NCBI RefSeq assembly: GCF_030160395.1
Contig: NZ_BSOG01000003.1
Location: forward strand, 1 to 64,000
Source: Chitinimonas prasina
GTDB lineage: Bacteria; Pseudomonadota; Gammaproteobacteria; Burkholderiales; Chitinimonadaceae
DNA: 64,000 nt
Direction of reading: 5' to 3'
The notes beneath the pieces were generated by a model. That model was not told the origin of the DNA. It worked only from the letters and a program-made list of their open reading frames with translations, and did not search any database. Below, piece after piece: positions 63,189 to 64,000 of this stretch. Every line of letters begins with the position of its first letter. Within the stretch, counting starts at the first letter, position 1. Position numbers and translations under genes: made by a program.

Positions 63189-63974
63189 ATGCAAGATGCT
63201 CCATTCCAGATTGCCGACCGCGTCTATGGCTCCCGCCTGCTGGTGGGTACCGGCAAGTACAAGGACTTCACCGAGACCCGCGCGGCCATTGATGCCTCGG
63301 GCGCGGAGATCGTGACCGTCGCCATCCGTCGGGTCAATATCGGCCAGGATGCCCAGGCGCCCAGCCTGCTCGATTACCTGCCACCCAGCCAGTTCACCTA
63401 CCTGCCCAATACGGCCGGCTGCTACAGCGCCGACGATGCAGTACGTACCCTGCGGCTGGCCCGCGAGCTGCTGGATGGACATAAGCTGGTGAAGCTGGAA
63501 GTGCTGGGCGACGCCCACAGCCTCTACCCCAATGTGGTGGAGACCTTGCGTGCGGCCGAAACCCTGGTGAAGGATGGCTTTGATGTGATGGTCTACACCT
63601 CGGACGATCCCATCATCGCCAAGCAGCTGGAGGAGATAGGCTGTTGCGCCATCATGCCGCTGGCCAGCCTGATAGGCTCGGGCATGGGCATACTGAACCC
63701 CTGGAACCTCAAGCTGATCATCGAGCAGGCGCGTGTGCCGGTGATCGTCGATGCCGGCGTGGGCACGGCATCGGATGCCGCCATCGCCATGGAACTGGGT
63801 TGCGACGGCGTGCTGATGAACACCGCCATTGCGGCGGCACAGCAACCGGTACTGATGGCCAGCGCCATGCGCAAGGGCGTGGAAGCCGGCCGCGAGGCCT
63901 TCCTGGCGGGGCGCATGCCGCGCAAGCTGTACTCGGCCAGCCCCAGCTCGCCCACCACCGGCATGATAGGCTGA
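63189..63974 (+). CDS. thiG: Thiazole synthase
   Basis: ThiG condenses deoxyxylulose 5-phosphate, dehydroglycine and ThiS-bound sulfur into the thiazole phosphate of thiamine. The 261-residue protein has [13 protein letters not shown], the DXP-binding [20 protein letters not shown], the catalytic Lys in [31 protein letters not shown], and [33 protein letters not shown]. The ATG 63189 gives the usual MQDAPFQIA start; upstream in-frame codons from 63132 look non-native. The window ends 26 bases after its stop. Confidence 0.96.
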   Translation: MQDAPFQIADRVYGSRLLVGTGKYKDFTETRAAIDASGAEIVTVAIRRVNIGQDAQAPSLLDYLPPSQFTYLPNTAGCYSADDAVRTLRLARELLDGHKLVKLEVLGDAHSLYPNVVETLRAAETLVKDGFDVMVYTSDDPIIAKQLEEIGCCAIMPLASLIGSGMGILNPWNLKLIIEQARVPVIVDAGVGTASDAAIAMELGCDGVLMNTAIAAAQQPVLMASAMRKGVEAGREAFLAGRMPRKLYSASPSSPTTGMIG

Positions 63975-64000
63975 GGCGAGCTTGAGTCAGGTTGCTGCAC

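Overview
This 64 kb window looks like the chromosome of a GC-rich betaproteobacterium. The best fit is the Neisseriales or a close relative. The evidence is the 3' end of a 5S rRNA at base 1, a mrcA / pilMNOPQ-aroK-aroB divergent block, the miaB-phoH-ybeY-corC-lnt string, the rsfS-rlmH-maf string, and gmk-rpoZ-spoT. The placement is inferred from gene order and protein similarity as I remember it; no search was run.

Layout. 1-81: end of an rRNA operon with its terminator. 0.2-6.7 kb: small single genes on both strands (DUF423, amn, DUF1579, RIO kinase, an ArsR/SRPBCC pair, an AlkB-like dioxygenase, DUF1203). 6.7-12.6 kb is an accessory block: an FAD amine/amino-acid oxidase and a ThDP-dependent enzyme on the minus strand, facing away from a beta-barrel protein and a secreted DUF1579-like protein. 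A 632-bp intergenic region between them is rich in inverted repeats. 12.6-24.5 kb is a second accessory stretch: a P2-type cation ATPase, a MASE1-PAS-GGDEF-EAL protein, a decayed DUF1579-like gene, DUF1801, an exported putative papain-like cysteine peptidase with lectin-like and C-terminal beta domains, a MOSC protein and an ankyrin-repeat protein.

From 24.6 kb on most genes are core: tRNA-Ala(CGC), proA, a chemoreceptor, the ribosome-associated rsfS-rlmH-maf set, penicillin-binding protein 1A, the type IV pilus operon fused to the shikimate genes aroK/aroB, and a surface-sugar locus (sugar transferase, GT2, rmlA, rmlB, galE). Then come rppH, a spermidine-synthase-like gene, ttcA, a pteridine reductase and midA. 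After tRNA-Met comes the tightly overlapped miaB...lnt operon, which carries three extra small genes (GNAT, DUF7684-like, VOC). The window closes with a PP2C phosphatase/Ser-Thr kinase pair divergent from yicC, then gmk-rpoZ, spoT and thiS/thiG.

Overlapping stops and starts (ATGA, GTGA) mark translational coupling in pilMNOPQ, miaB-GNAT-phoH-ybeY and corC-lnt. GTG and TTG starts are common. Several non-coding repeats stand out: a dispersed palindrome with arms related to GCCTGTTC...TCTTTTC (three copies), a pair of ~126-bp structured repeats before gmk, and a 12-bp minisatellite that repeats the stop codon of maf. No CRISPR array, prophage, insertion sequence or integrase was found. The strongest candidate for undescribed biology is the oxidase/ThDP/beta-barrel block, followed by the exported peptidase-like protein.
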